This document shows, piece by piece, positions 10,169 through 19,157 of a stretch of DNA of 64,000 nt. The stretch comes from Blautia liquoris. GTDB lineage: Bacteria > Bacillota > Clostridia > Lachnospirales > Lachnospiraceae. Location: positions 558,001-622,000 of the forward strand of contig NZ_CP063304.1 of the NCBI RefSeq assembly GCF_015159595.1, in the 5' to 3' direction. Under the pieces are notes generated by a model that saw only the letters and a list, made by a program, of their open reading frames with translations, made no database searches and was not told where the DNA came from. Each line of letters starts with the position of its first letter. Within the stretch, counting starts at the first letter, position 1. The translations under genes were made by a program, and so were the position numbers.

Positions 10169-10378
10169 ACTTTAATTACAATGATGTTGGGGTCAAAAGT
10201 AATTTGACCCCTATGATACACGGATTATCCGCACTTTGTGCTCGCGTAATCCTACAAACATTCGAAATACACCCTAATCGGGTTGCTTTCTCATGTTTGT
10301 TCGGGTCCCAAGGTCATGCTTTTTCATGCAAGCATGAAACGTAGGACCTTTTGACCCTGGTATCATTACAATTAAAGT
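10169..10378. repeat. 210-bp element bounded by 31-bp imperfect inverted repeats (MITE-like or 5'-UTR structure)
   Basis: The left arm at 10169-10199 (ACTTTAATT..AATGAT..GGGTCAAAAG) is matched in reverse at 10348-10378 with about 6 mismatches. The interior has smaller inverted pieces, including GGTCAAAAG/TTTGACC-like and CATGC/GCATG pairs. It fills the 10037-10392 gap between the response regulator and the binding-protein gene. It ends just before the AGGAGGAG ribosome site, so an RNA started near 10170 would fold it into a long stem. A possible TATACT -10 (10166-10171) overlaps the left edge. No protein is supported here. Confidence 0.6.
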
Positions 10379-10392
10379 AGGAGGAGAAAAGG

Positions 10393-11745
10393 ATGAAAAG
10401 AAAAGCTTTAGTAATGCTGGCTGTCTCAATTATGACCGCTGCTGTAATGGCCGGATGTGGAGGCTCTGACAAAAATGGCTCTTCAAATGAGTCGGGAAAA
10501 GAAAAATCAGATGATGTAGTGACCTTACGATTATGGGGAGGTGTTCCACCGGAAGCCGGACCGCAGGAGTCGTGCGATCTTTTTAATAAGGAGTACAAAG
10601 ATAGGGGTATTCAAGTTGAGTATGAACGTTTTGTAAACGATGAGACAGGAAATCTAAAACTTGAGACAAACCTTCTCTCCGGGACAGGAATAGATCTTTA
10701 TATCTCTTATGCATCGGATCAATTAGAAAAAAGAGCTTCTGGAGATATGGCTCTTGATTTGAGTGAATTCATGAAAGAAGATGATTTTGACCTGGAATCT
10801 TATGTTGGGGATATGGCTAAGGCATATTATGTGGATGGAAAACCATATTCATTACCTACGAAATCCGATAAGTATGGGATTGTTATCAACAAAGATATGT
10901 TTGATAAAGCAGGAATTGAAGTGCCGAAAGACTGGACATTTGAGGAGTTTAGAGAAATAGCGAAGAAACTTACACATGGAGAAGGTCAGGATAAAGTATA
11001 TGGAATGTTTTGGAACACACAGCAGGATATTACCTATCCGTTAAATTATCTATCTGTTCTGACACTTGGCGGAGACCCAATGTATCAGGATGAAAATACA
11101 ACACGTTTCTCTGATCCGGTCAATATAGCAAGTATACAATTACTGAAAGACATGATGGCGGAAGATGAAACGTCTCCAACGCATACGGATTCCATGACGC
11201 AAAAGCTGTCACAGGAAGGAACGTTCCTTGCAGAAAAATCGGCTATGACAGTTGGTCCATGGATGATCAGAAGCATCAAAGATACAGCGAATTATCCTCA
11301 TGAGTTTGTTACAGCGTTTGCCCCTTACCCAGTGATAGACGAAAACCAACGAAATTACACGCAGGGAGGATATGGAGATCATCTGTGCATTAATCCGAAA
11401 TCAGAACATACAAAAGAGGCATGGGAGTTTGCAAAATGGTATGCGATGAAAGGTATGATTCCATTAGCGAAGGGCGGAAGAGTACCTGCATTTAATACAT
11501 ATGATGTTCAGGAGGTGACGGATGCATTTATGGATGGTGCCGAGGACCTTCTAGATGAGGAATCAACAAAAAGTGTATTGATTGAACCTGCCGATAATTA
11601 TGCGGTTCCGACAATTACAAACCATATTGCGGAAATAAAGAAAGTTTTAATAGAGGAAAGTGAGAAGGCGTTAATTGGAGATGAATCTGTTGAGGATGCC
11701 ATGAAAACGGCAGATGAAAGAAGTTCTGTGATATTGAATAAGTAA
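10393..11745 (+). CDS. ABC sugar transporter, family 1 solute-binding lipoprotein
   Basis: This 450-residue secreted lipoprotein has a signal peptide with lipobox VMAGC near residue 21, followed by a Gly/Ser/Asn-rich linker. The mature part is a two-lobed binding protein (LRLWGGVPPEAGPQE near the N-terminus; PTKSDKYGIVINKDMF in the first lobe). AGGAGGAG precedes the ATG. Two MalF/MalG-type permeases follow, and no ATPase gene is present, so a shared MsmX-type ATPase elsewhere is expected. The ligand is unknown. Upstream YesM/YesN-like genes suggest two-component control by an oligosaccharide. Confidence 0.92.
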   Translation: MKRKALVMLAVSIMTAAVMAGCGGSDKNGSSNESGKEKSDDVVTLRLWGGVPPEAGPQESCDLFNKEYKDRGIQVEYERFVNDETGNLKLETNLLSGTGIDLYISYASDQLEKRASGDMALDLSEFMKEDDFDLESYVGDMAKAYYVDGKPYSLPTKSDKYGIVINKDMFDKAGIEVPKDWTFEEFREIAKKLTHGEGQDKVYGMFWNTQQDITYPLNYLSVLTLGGDPMYQDENTTRFSDPVNIASIQLLKDMMAEDETSPTHTDSMTQKLSQEGTFLAEKSAMTVGPWMIRSIKDTANYPHEFVTAFAPYPVIDENQRNYTQGGYGDHLCINPKSEHTKEAWEFAKWYAMKGMIPLAKGGRVPAFNTYDVQEVTDAFMDGAEDLLDEESTKSVLIEPADNYAVPTITNHIAEIKKVLIEESEKALIGDESVEDAMKTADERSSVILNK

Positions 11746-11760
11746 AAGATCAAGGTGTAT

Positions 11761-11790
11761 AGAAGGGCTGGGTAAATACCTGTCCCTTCT
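11761..11790 (+). terminator. Intra-operon hairpin after the binding-protein gene
   Basis: AGAAGGG at 11761-11767 pairs with CCCTTCT at 11784-11790. There is no T run after it, so it is more likely an mRNA-stabilising or attenuating hairpin. Such a hairpin would lift binding-protein levels over permease levels. Confidence 0.5.
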
Positions 11791-11809
11791 ATATTGAAAG
11801 GAGCAGAAT

Positions 11810-12706
11810 TTGGATAAGATACACTTATCAAAGAAAATAAAGCAGAATTTAACCGGTTACGCTTTTATTCTGCCGAATGTGATTGGCGTTTTTCTCTTTA
11901 CATTATTTCCTATGGTTTTTTCGCTTATCACGAGTTTTACGGACTGGGATTATACAAAAGGGATTGGAAATTGGAATTATATCGGGATGCAAAACTATGT
12001 AGAGATGTGGAAAGATGATTGGTTTACAAGTTCACTTCTCAATACGATTGTGTTTGCATTGATAGTTGTTCCATGCACAATTGTAATTTCATTAGTTCTG
12101 GCGGTGATTATTGATCAATATTGTTTTGGAAAAGTTCCCCTGCGTATGGCTATGTTTATGCCATATATCTCAAATATTGTGGCGGTGTCTATTGTATGGG
12201 TTATGATGTATTCTCCCTGGGGACCTTTTACTCAATTAGTCAAGGCATTTGGTGTAAAGAATCCCCCCCAATGGCTTGGGGATGAAAAGTGGTCTCTGAT
12301 TGCAATCATGATTATGACTATATGGAGTCAAGTTGGATATTCGATTATGATTTATACCTCATCAATTCAAGGGCTGCCAAAGGATGTATATGAGGCGGCA
12401 GACATAGATGGGGCATCAGGGTTCCAAAAGTTTTTTAAACTGACAATCCATTTTTTGTCACCTACAACTTTCTTTTTGATTATTACAACGTTTATTTCCT
12501 GCTTCCAAGTGTTTGCACAGGTACAGATCATGACGAAAGGTGGTCCGGGCAGCTCCTCTAATGTCCTTGTCTATTACATATATACCTCGGCATTTTCATT
12601 TTATAAGATGGGGTATGCGTCGGCAATGTCATGGATTCTTTTTATTATTCTGTTTATTATCACGATGATTCAGTGGCGCGGACAGAAAAAATGGGTGAGC
12701 TATTAA
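11810..12706 (+). CDS. ABC sugar transporter permease, MalF type
   Basis: This 298-residue integral membrane protein has six hydrophobic segments and the EAA loop EAADIDGASGFQKFFKLTI that contacts the ATPase. The start is TTG at 11810, placed by a GAAAGGAG ribosome site 6-8 bases upstream; no in-frame ATG lies near it. It is the first permease of the transporter formed with the binding lipoprotein and the MalG-type permease 10 bp downstream. Confidence 0.92.
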   Translation: MDKIHLSKKIKQNLTGYAFILPNVIGVFLFTLFPMVFSLITSFTDWDYTKGIGNWNYIGMQNYVEMWKDDWFTSSLLNTIVFALIVVPCTIVISLVLAVIIDQYCFGKVPLRMAMFMPYISNIVAVSIVWVMMYSPWGPFTQLVKAFGVKNPPQWLGDEKWSLIAIMIMTIWSQVGYSIMIYTSSIQGLPKDVYEAADIDGASGFQKFFKLTIHFLSPTTFFLIITTFISCFQVFAQVQIMTKGGPGSSSNVLVYYIYTSAFSFYKMGYASAMSWILFIILFIITMIQWRGQKKWVSY

Positions 12707-12716
12707 GGAGGGCACG

Positions 12717-13574
12717 ATGTCAAAAAGTAAAAAAAGGAAACTCATTTTCAGGATATTTATAACAATCCTTGTTGCGTTGTTTGCGATTACGATGATCACG
12801 CCTTTTTTATGGATGCTGTCTGCATCGATGAAACTGCCAAATGATGTTATGAAACTTCCGATCAAATGGATTCCGGAATATTTTTATCCGGATAATTATA
12901 AGAAAGTATGGAATATTGGTGAATCCGCTGTAAGAGACTATCATTTTGGAAGAGCATACTTTAATTCTCTGAAGATAGCAATTATTAATCTAATCGGCTC
13001 TGTTATTACGAGCTCAATGGCTGGATATGCATTTGCAAAGCTAAAGTTTAAGGGAAGAGACGCTATTTTTTTGATCTATCTTTCAACAATGATGATACCA
13101 AGCCAGGTTACATTGATTCCGAAATTTGCAATTTTCAACAAATTGGGAATGACCAATACTCATTTGCCACTGATCCTGCCAGGCCTGATTACAATCACGG
13201 GAACCTTTTTGATGCGGCAGTATTTTATGCAGATTCCGAATGAATTGAGGGAATCAGCCAGAATTGATGGAGCAGGCGAATTTCAAATATGGGCCCATAT
13301 CATGCTTCCTGTTGCAAAACCGAGCATGGCATCTCTTGGAATGGTTGTGTTTTTGTGGAACTGGAATGCTTACCTTGAACCGCTCGTATTTTTGAGCGAC
13401 TGGAGACTTTACACAATTCCTCTGGCGCTTACGAACTTTATTGAAGAGAGTGTGACGGAATATAATCTTGTAATGGCGGCGGCATCTTCGGCCTTAATTC
13501 CGGCTTTTGTGGTTTTTCTATTGGGTCAAAAGTTTTTGGTAAAAGGTTTGACTGCCGGAGCTGTGAAAGGATGA
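12717..13574 (+). CDS. ABC sugar transporter permease, MalG type
   Basis: This 285-residue integral membrane protein has the EAA loop ESARIDGAGEFQIWAHIMLP and the typical C-terminal end GLTAGAVKG of MalG-like permeases. AAGGAGGG precedes the ATG. It pairs with the MalF-type permease just upstream. The gap of 33 bp to the first oxidoreductase gene suggests that the enzymes downstream act on the imported compound. Confidence 0.93.
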   Translation: MSKSKKRKLIFRIFITILVALFAITMITPFLWMLSASMKLPNDVMKLPIKWIPEYFYPDNYKKVWNIGESAVRDYHFGRAYFNSLKIAIINLIGSVITSSMAGYAFAKLKFKGRDAIFLIYLSTMMIPSQVTLIPKFAIFNKLGMTNTHLPLILPGLITITGTFLMRQYFMQIPNELRESARIDGAGEFQIWAHIMLPVAKPSMASLGMVVFLWNWNAYLEPLVFLSDWRLYTIPLALTNFIEESVTEYNLVMAAASSALIPAFVVFLLGQKFLVKGLTAGAVKG

Positions 13575-13607
13575 ATCGAGAAAAAATAAGGGAAGGCAGG
13601 TAGAATC

Positions 13608-15380
13608 ATGGAAAAAATAATTGATAAAACGTATGACTTTGTTGTAGTTGGCGGCGGGCTGTCTGGTATGTGTGCGTCGATTGCAGCCGCCAGAAAAGGT
13701 GTACATACAGCTTTGGTGCATGACCGCCCGGTTCTTGGAGGGAATGCAAGTTCAGAGATCCGAATGCATATCTGTGGTGCGAATCGACATGGTCAGAATC
13801 CAAATGCCAGAGAAACAGGGATTTTGGAAGAAATTCTTTTGGAAAACAAAAGAAGAAATCCACACATGGTATATCCAATCTTTGATATGATCCTTTGGGA
13901 GAAGGTAAGATTTCAGGAAAACCTTGATTTGTTTTTAAACTGTTATGCAAATCAAGTTGAGGTTGAAAATGATAAGATTCGTAAAGTGACTGCTTTTCAG
14001 ATGACAAGTGAAAGAGAGTATCATTTTTATGCAAAACTATTTCTCGACTCGACCGGTGATGGAAGTATCGGAGAAAAAGCAGGTGCAATCTATCGGGTCG
14101 GACGGGAAGCAAGAAGTGAATTTGGTGAAAACCTTGCGCCGGAAGAAGCGGATACAGCAACTATGGGTAATTCAATGATGTTTAAGGCGAGGGATATGGA
14201 AGAAAATGCTCCTTTTATATGCCCTGACTGGGCAAATCAGTATACGGAACAAGATCTTAAAAATCGAGATCACACAGATGCTACATCTGGATATTGGTGG
14301 AATGAGCTTGGCGGAACTCGATATGACACGATTGATGATGCACAGGAGATCAACGAAGAATTGCTTAAATCTTTGGCGGGACTATGGGATCATATAAAAA
14401 ATGGTGGCGATCATGCTGCGGATCAGCTGGAATTGGAGTGGGTCGGCTTTTTGCCGGCGAAACGTGAAAGCAGGCGGTTTGTCGGAGATTATATCTTGAA
14501 GCAGTCTGATATTGATGAGAAAAAAGTGTTTGAGGATGCAGTGGCTTATGGCGGATGGACGATGGATCTGCATACTGCAGATGGTCTTTTAAGTGCTGAT
14601 GATGTTCCTACAGTCTGGAATCCGGTTAAGGAGTGGTATACGGTTCCTTATCGATGTCTTTATTCAAAAAATATAAGAAATCTATTCCTGGGAGGAAGGA
14701 TTATCAGCTGCTCACATGTGGCATTTTCATCCTCTAGAGTCATGGGAACCTGTGCAGTTGTTGGTCAGGCAGTGGGGACTGCAGCATCTATTGCTGTAGA
14801 GAAGCATATTGATCCCAGAGAGGTAGGAAGTTATATTCAGCTGCTGCAGAGAGAATTAATGAAGGACGATTGTTTTATTCCGGGATATTGTTATGAAGAC
14901 AAAGAAAATTTTGCAGCCACTGCAGAAATTACGGCTAGTTCTCATGAAAAAGGCTGCGAGCCACGGAATGTGATGAATGGGTATGCGCGAGCAGACCAAA
15001 GGCATACGAATTGTTGGAGGAGCAAAATTACGGAAGGATTGGAACCAGAACTTACACTAAATTTCAATGAGATTAAGACAATTCATGAAATTCGTTTGAT
15101 TTTTGATTCGAATCTTTCGAAAGAAATTACTCCATCCATCAATAAAAGTGTCCTTGAAAGACAAGATCAGGGCTCACCAATAGAGCTGGTGAGAGATTAT
15201 GAGATCGAATTCCTGCATAATGGAAAGATCCGTAATACTCTGCGATATAAATCCGAAGGACAACGGCTGAATATTCTTTGCTTTGACGAAGGGATAAAAA
15301 AGGTCGATGCCGTGCGGGTCAGAATTTTGAACACATACGGAAGCAAATTTGCGTCTGTCTTCGAGGTCAGGATTTATTGA
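13608..15380 (+). CDS. FAD-dependent oxidoreductase (FAD_oxidored family) with C-terminal beta-rich extension
   Basis: This 590-residue protein has an N-terminal dinucleotide-binding loop (VVVGGGLSG, glycines about 15-20) and the family motif LGGNASSEIRMHICGAN. A second conserved block is VPYRCLYSKNIRNLFLGGR near 340-360. After about residue 440 there is an extra 150-residue region with a discoidin/galactose-binding look (ITASSHEKGCEPRNVMNG and DAVRVRILNTYGSKFASVFEVRIY). No signal peptide is seen, so it acts in the cytoplasm. Family members oxidise sugars or related alcohols, but the substrate cannot be named. It is co-directional with a sugar ABC importer and followed by a second family member. 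Confidence 0.82.
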   Translation: MEKIIDKTYDFVVVGGGLSGMCASIAAARKGVHTALVHDRPVLGGNASSEIRMHICGANRHGQNPNARETGILEEILLENKRRNPHMVYPIFDMILWEKVRFQENLDLFLNCYANQVEVENDKIRKVTAFQMTSEREYHFYAKLFLDSTGDGSIGEKAGAIYRVGREARSEFGENLAPEEADTATMGNSMMFKARDMEENAPFICPDWANQYTEQDLKNRDHTDATSGYWWNELGGTRYDTIDDAQEINEELLKSLAGLWDHIKNGGDHAADQLELEWVGFLPAKRESRRFVGDYILKQSDIDEKKVFEDAVAYGGWTMDLHTADGLLSADDVPTVWNPVKEWYTVPYRCLYSKNIRNLFLGGRIISCSHVAFSSSRVMGTCAVVGQAVGTAASIAVEKHIDPREVGSYIQLLQRELMKDDCFIPGYCYEDKENFAATAEITASSHEKGCEPRNVMNGYARADQRHTNCWRSKITEGLEPELTLNFNEIKTIHEIRLIFDSNLSKEITPSINKSVLERQDQGSPIELVRDYEIEFLHNGKIRNTLRYKSEGQRLNILCFDEGIKKVDAVRVRILNTYGSKFASVFEVRIY

Positions 15381-15412
15381 TAGAAACAGAAATTTGAAAG
15401 GAGTATGAAGCT

Positions 15413-16720
15413 ATGAACACATATATAGAAGATAAGAGGGAAATATCTGTTCTTGGTAACTATGATGTTTTAGTTTTGGGAGGCGGACCTGCTGGGGTTT
15501 CCGCAGCAGTAACAGCCGGCAGACTAGGCGCCAAAACCATGCTGATTGAACAGCTTGGAAACGTGGGCGGAATGTCGACGACAGGTCTTATGAGCCATTG
15601 GACTGGAAATACGAAGGGCGGTATTTATGAAGAAATCATAAAACGCTCAGTATCGATGGAAGAGGAAGAGTATGTCCATACAAACAAATCGAGCAGACAG
15701 ACGATAAATCCCGAGAATCTAAAAACCATTTATCTGCAAATGCTGGAGGAGGCAAATGTACATATCCGGCTATACACATTTGCCAGTGAAGTGATTATGG
15801 AAGACAATCGACTAAAAGGCGTGATTGTAGAGAGTAAATCGGGAAGAGAAGCGATCATGGCCAAAGTGGTGATCGACGGCACCGGGGACGGAGATATTGC
15901 TTTTCAAGCGGGAGTGGATTTTGTAAAGGGACGTGAAGAAGACGGACTTATGCAGCCGGCAACTTTGATGTTTAAAATTGCAGGAGTAGATTATTCAAAG
16001 GCGGTTTTCCCTGGAAAATTTGAAGATCATCTGATGATACCTAAAGGAGATATTCAAAAACTAGGAGAAGACTCTCTTCCGTTTCCGGCAGGACATGTGC
16101 TGCTTTATCGCACGTCACTTCCAGGTGTAGTTACCTGCAATATGACGAATGTTTTAGAAATAGATGGTACTAATGTGGACGACCTTGTACGTGCGACAAT
16201 TCAATGCCGGAAACAGATGCAGCCGATCGTGGATTTTCTGAGAAACAATGTTTCGGGCTATGAAAAGTGTTATGTAATTTCATCGGCAGACTTAATTGGA
16301 ATTCGTGAGACCAGACATTTTAAAGGACTCTATACAATCAACGAAAAGGATATAGAAGAAGGAAGAATTTTCGATGACTGGGTGGTTTCAAAAGCGCATT
16401 TTAATTTTGATGTGCATAATATTTCCGGCAGTGGATTGGATAAGACGGGTGCTCAGGATACATTTAAGCAGAAGAAAGGGTACACCATTCCATATCGGTG
16501 TTTTATACCGGAAAAAATCGATGGGCTGCTGCTTTCGGGAAGAAATATCTCTGGTACACATCTGGCACATTCGAATTTCAGGGCAATGCCAATTTGTGCA
16601 AACATGGGGCAGGCGGTTGGAATTGCTGCATATATTGCTGCGAGAGAGAATGGTCTGCCAAGAGATGTCGATGTGAAAGAAATACAAGAAATACTGAAAG
16701 ATCAAGGATGCGTCAAATAG
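15413..16720 (+). CDS. FAD-dependent oxidoreductase (FAD_oxidored family)
   Basis: This 435-residue paralogue of the preceding oxidoreductase lacks the C-terminal extension. It has the FAD loop VLVLGGGPAGVSAA near residue 20, the block VIDGTGDGDIAFQAG, and the conserved IPYRCFIPEKIDGLLLSGRNISGTH motif near the C-terminus. AAAGGAG precedes the start. The two enzymes probably act in succession or as partners on the same imported compound. Neither has a recognisable specificity motif. Confidence 0.85.
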   Translation: MNTYIEDKREISVLGNYDVLVLGGGPAGVSAAVTAGRLGAKTMLIEQLGNVGGMSTTGLMSHWTGNTKGGIYEEIIKRSVSMEEEEYVHTNKSSRQTINPENLKTIYLQMLEEANVHIRLYTFASEVIMEDNRLKGVIVESKSGREAIMAKVVIDGTGDGDIAFQAGVDFVKGREEDGLMQPATLMFKIAGVDYSKAVFPGKFEDHLMIPKGDIQKLGEDSLPFPAGHVLLYRTSLPGVVTCNMTNVLEIDGTNVDDLVRATIQCRKQMQPIVDFLRNNVSGYEKCYVISSADLIGIRETRHFKGLYTINEKDIEEGRIFDDWVVSKAHFNFDVHNISGSGLDKTGAQDTFKQKKGYTIPYRCFIPEKIDGLLLSGRNISGTHLAHSNFRAMPICANMGQAVGIAAYIAARENGLPRDVDVKEIQEILKDQGCVK

Positions 16721-16751
16721 GTAATCGCCCCTGTCTAAGATCGCGATTACC
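16720..16751 (+). terminator. Putative terminator after the oxidoreductase operon
   Basis: GGTAATCGC at 16720-16728 pairs perfectly with GCGATTACC at 16743-16751. The stem starts at the stop codon. The downstream sequence is A-rich rather than T-rich, so termination strength is uncertain. Confidence 0.45.
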
Positions 16752-16836
16752 CAAGAAAAATTAAAGAAAATATAGATTTCGGTTTTGTAAACCCGATGCT
16801 GTGAAAACAATCTTGCGAGAGCTTCGGACGTCAGGC

Positions 16837-16872
16837 AAAGGTGCCGCGCATATTACTTTGTGCAGCACCTTT
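16837..16872. terminator. Putative terminator between convergent genes
   Basis: AAAGGTGC at 16837-16844 pairs with GCACCTTT at 16865-16872, twelve bases beyond the stop of the minus-strand ATPase gene. It could serve the converging transcripts from either side. Confidence 0.5.
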
Positions 16873-16883
16873 CTCTGGTCTGT

Positions 16884-18599
16884 CTAGGAGCCAATTAAAA
16901 CTTCTTTTCCCCGAAAAGCAAAACCATAGTGTATTATTTTATCCTTCGGGATTTTGTTGGCAATCAGTTCCATATCATAGTTTCTTTCTTTAATTTGTTC
17001 CAGTGCGTTTTGAACGGTCTCAGTAAGATTTTTTTCTTTTCTGGGATTAAATACTTTGAATTCCAGAATATATGCCTTATCATTTGGACTTTGAGGAAGC
17101 ATCATAACATCATATCGTCCAAATCCACTTTCCCTGTTTGATGTGATATGATAGCGATCTGCAAGATCAACGATCAGCCCCAGCACAAATCCATGATAAA
17201 AACGCTCTGGTTCAGCGTGTTCTGAAGGTTGTTTTCCTGTGTCAAAGCTGCTGAAAGTTTTCAAAGCAATCTGACTTAGGAATTGATTCATATAATCCAG
17301 ATCCCCCTGGAGGAGTGCATCCTTAAAATTGCTGTAGGAAGTATCATCTGCGGAGAACCAATTCTCAATCATCTCTTCAAACATCAGCATTGTCTCATAA
17401 TTTGTGATTCTTAAATAGTAAGTGTATTTGCCCGTCTGATTGTCAAAATTCCAATCTACTATCTTTAGATAGCCGGCTGCAAGCAGTAGACTCCAGATTG
17501 CCCCCTTTTTTTGGGGGAGTTGTTCAAATATAACTTCTTCATCCAACCCGGTTTCCAGAACTCTTCCTGCAAGAAGCTCCTCCATACTCATCTTAAGCTT
17601 GGGTGTACCCTGTTGAATCAGATCTGATACCAGCTTATTGGAACTTGTGTCTGCCCAATAGGTCTTAAGCTCTCCGGAATCTAAAAACTTTGTGATGGAC
17701 CAGGGGTTATAGATATCAGCTCGATTGCCAAATACAAAACCATCATACCAGAATTTTACCTGCTCCATCTTTGAATTCATTCCCATAAGTTCCAAAGAAT
17801 CTGATACTTCTGTTTCAGTAAAACCAAAAGCAGTAGTATATTTATTTGAAGTAGTTGTGACTACTTCCAGGTTATTCATATCTGAAAAAATCGATTCTTT
17901 GCTGACTCTGGTGATACCGGTTAAAATTGCTCGCTCCAAGTATGGATTGGTTTTAAAAGTCGAGTTAAATAAAGCCCGAATCAAGGAGGTAAGTTCCTGC
18001 CAGTACCCATTTGTATATGCTTCCTGTAATGGAGTGTCATAATCATCTAAAAAAATAAATACTTTTTTACCATATCGGCGCTTCAAAAAATAGGATAAAT
18101 CTTTTAGGGCTCTGGTGATTGTTGTATCAGTGACAGGGTTTTCTTTTTGTGGATATTTTGAATACTCTTCAAAAGAATTAAAGTATTGTTTTTCTGTTTC
18201 GGTCAGACTGTCACCTTGCAAAAGATGGCTGTGTTCCCGGTAAGTCTCGGCTAGTGTTGCGATAATCCCGTCTCTGGTATCTTGATAGGTTCCCCCCTTG
18301 ATATCCGAAAAGCTTATAGAAATTACAGGATAGCTACCCTGGAGCTGCCGATATTTGTCATCTTTCCAAATGGAAAGACCGCGGAATAAATCCTCTCTTT
18401 TTGAATACTGATTCGAAAAGAAACATTTGAACATATCTAAATTCAGGGTTTTGCCAAATCGCCTGGGACGGGTGATCAATGTGACGGCATCTCCGTTTTC
18501 CCACCATTCCTTAATAAAATCGGTTTTGTCAATAAAGAAATAATTGTGTTCTCTTAAATATTCAAAACTTTGGGTTCCGATTGAGATTGTCGGCTTCAT
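16884..18599 (-). CDS. AAA-ATPase-like protein with C-terminal PD-(D/E)XK nuclease-like domain
   Basis: This 571-residue protein is of a type common as multiple copies in Clostridia and Bacteroidetes. The N-terminal AAA-ATPase-like domain starts SIGTQSFEYLREHNYFFIDKT and has a Walker-type loop in RPRRFGKT and an acidic strand VFIFLDDYDTPL near residues 184-195. The C-terminal part contains a PD-(D/E)XK-like core: YDVMMLPQS then YILEFKVF near residues 505-525. The cellular role of the family is not established; a DNA-processing or defence role is inferred from the nuclease fold and the CRISPR neighbours. The minus-strand start follows an AGGAAGGAG site. Confidence 0.85.
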   Translation of the reverse strand: MKPTISIGTQSFEYLREHNYFFIDKTDFIKEWWENGDAVTLITRPRRFGKTLNLDMFKCFFSNQYSKREDLFRGLSIWKDDKYRQLQGSYPVISISFSDIKGGTYQDTRDGIIATLAETYREHSHLLQGDSLTETEKQYFNSFEEYSKYPQKENPVTDTTITRALKDLSYFLKRRYGKKVFIFLDDYDTPLQEAYTNGYWQELTSLIRALFNSTFKTNPYLERAILTGITRVSKESIFSDMNNLEVVTTTSNKYTTAFGFTETEVSDSLELMGMNSKMEQVKFWYDGFVFGNRADIYNPWSITKFLDSGELKTYWADTSSNKLVSDLIQQGTPKLKMSMEELLAGRVLETGLDEEVIFEQLPQKKGAIWSLLLAAGYLKIVDWNFDNQTGKYTYYLRITNYETMLMFEEMIENWFSADDTSYSNFKDALLQGDLDYMNQFLSQIALKTFSSFDTGKQPSEHAEPERFYHGFVLGLIVDLADRYHITSNRESGFGRYDVMMLPQSPNDKAYILEFKVFNPRKEKNLTETVQNALEQIKERNYDMELIANKIPKDKIIHYGFAFRGKEVLIGS

Positions 18600-18648
18600 A
18601 GGGTTCGCACTCCTTCCTATGTTAGAGATTTATTAAGTCTTTGGTTTT

Positions 18649-18677
18649 AGTATGGTACAGTCTGATAGACTTGTCAA
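18649..18677 (-). promoter_or_regulatory. Putative sigma-A promoter for the AAA-ATPase gene
   Basis: On the minus strand, TTGACA (18672-18677) and CATACT (18649-18654) are 17 bases apart, about 50 bases upstream of the start codon. The remaining gap to 19067 is AT-rich. It holds only a weak 69-codon open frame and a GAGTTC/GAACTC inverted pair near 18850-18882. Confidence 0.6.
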
Positions 18678-19067
18678 GTATTGGGAAGGAGATTTAGGTG
18701 GAAGAACACGTCCATCCAATTGGAATTGTTGTAGGAGGAGTGGAAATGTTGAGGAGTAGGAGTGGTATATGAAATATGTGTGTGAAAATTGACGAGTTTC
18801 ATCGAAAAATTGTAGAAAATATGATAAAATGGAACAAAGATAAGAAGAGCCGAGTTCGTATGATTTTTAAAACTGAACTCAGCCGTTCTCATTATACACA
18901 AAATAATAATTTCAATCCGCACTTTGTAGAAAGTGACCAGTATTATTATAACATAAACCCTTGGGTAGAAAAACAAAATATTTGATAAAAAATTTACAAT
19001 GTTCCAATTCTTGTACACTACATTGACTAGTTTTATGAAAAATTCTAGGTAATTGCTTAAAATCAGA

Positions 19068-19096
19068 TTGACTTTTATGATAAATAGAATTATAAT
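19068..19096 (+). promoter_or_regulatory. Strong sigma-A promoter for the type III CRISPR operon
   Basis: TTGACT (19068-19073) and TATAAT (19091-19096) are separated by exactly 17 bases. Transcription should start near 19103, downstream of the alternative ATG at 19053. This supports the cas6 start at 19158. All seven genes from cas6 to 28857 are co-directional and tightly packed, so this promoter probably drives the whole run. Confidence 0.75.
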
Positions 19097-19157
19097 CTTT
19101 ATAAACAAATTAATAAAAGAAAATAATTTGCTGATTGAAAATGGGGGATATATTATT

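Noticed and set aside
10117-10598. Open frames across the inverted-repeat element upstream of the binding-protein gene
   Set aside because: They follow the palindromic element and have no coding signs; one overlaps the real lipoprotein gene on the other strand.
18776-18985. 69-codon open frame upstream of the type III operon
   Set aside because: It has no convincing ribosome site, low-complexity composition and no recognisable motif.
19053-19157. Longer N-terminus for cas6 starting at 19053
   Set aside because: The extra segment lies upstream of or across a strong TTGACT/TATAAT promoter at 19068-19096 and has no ribosome site.
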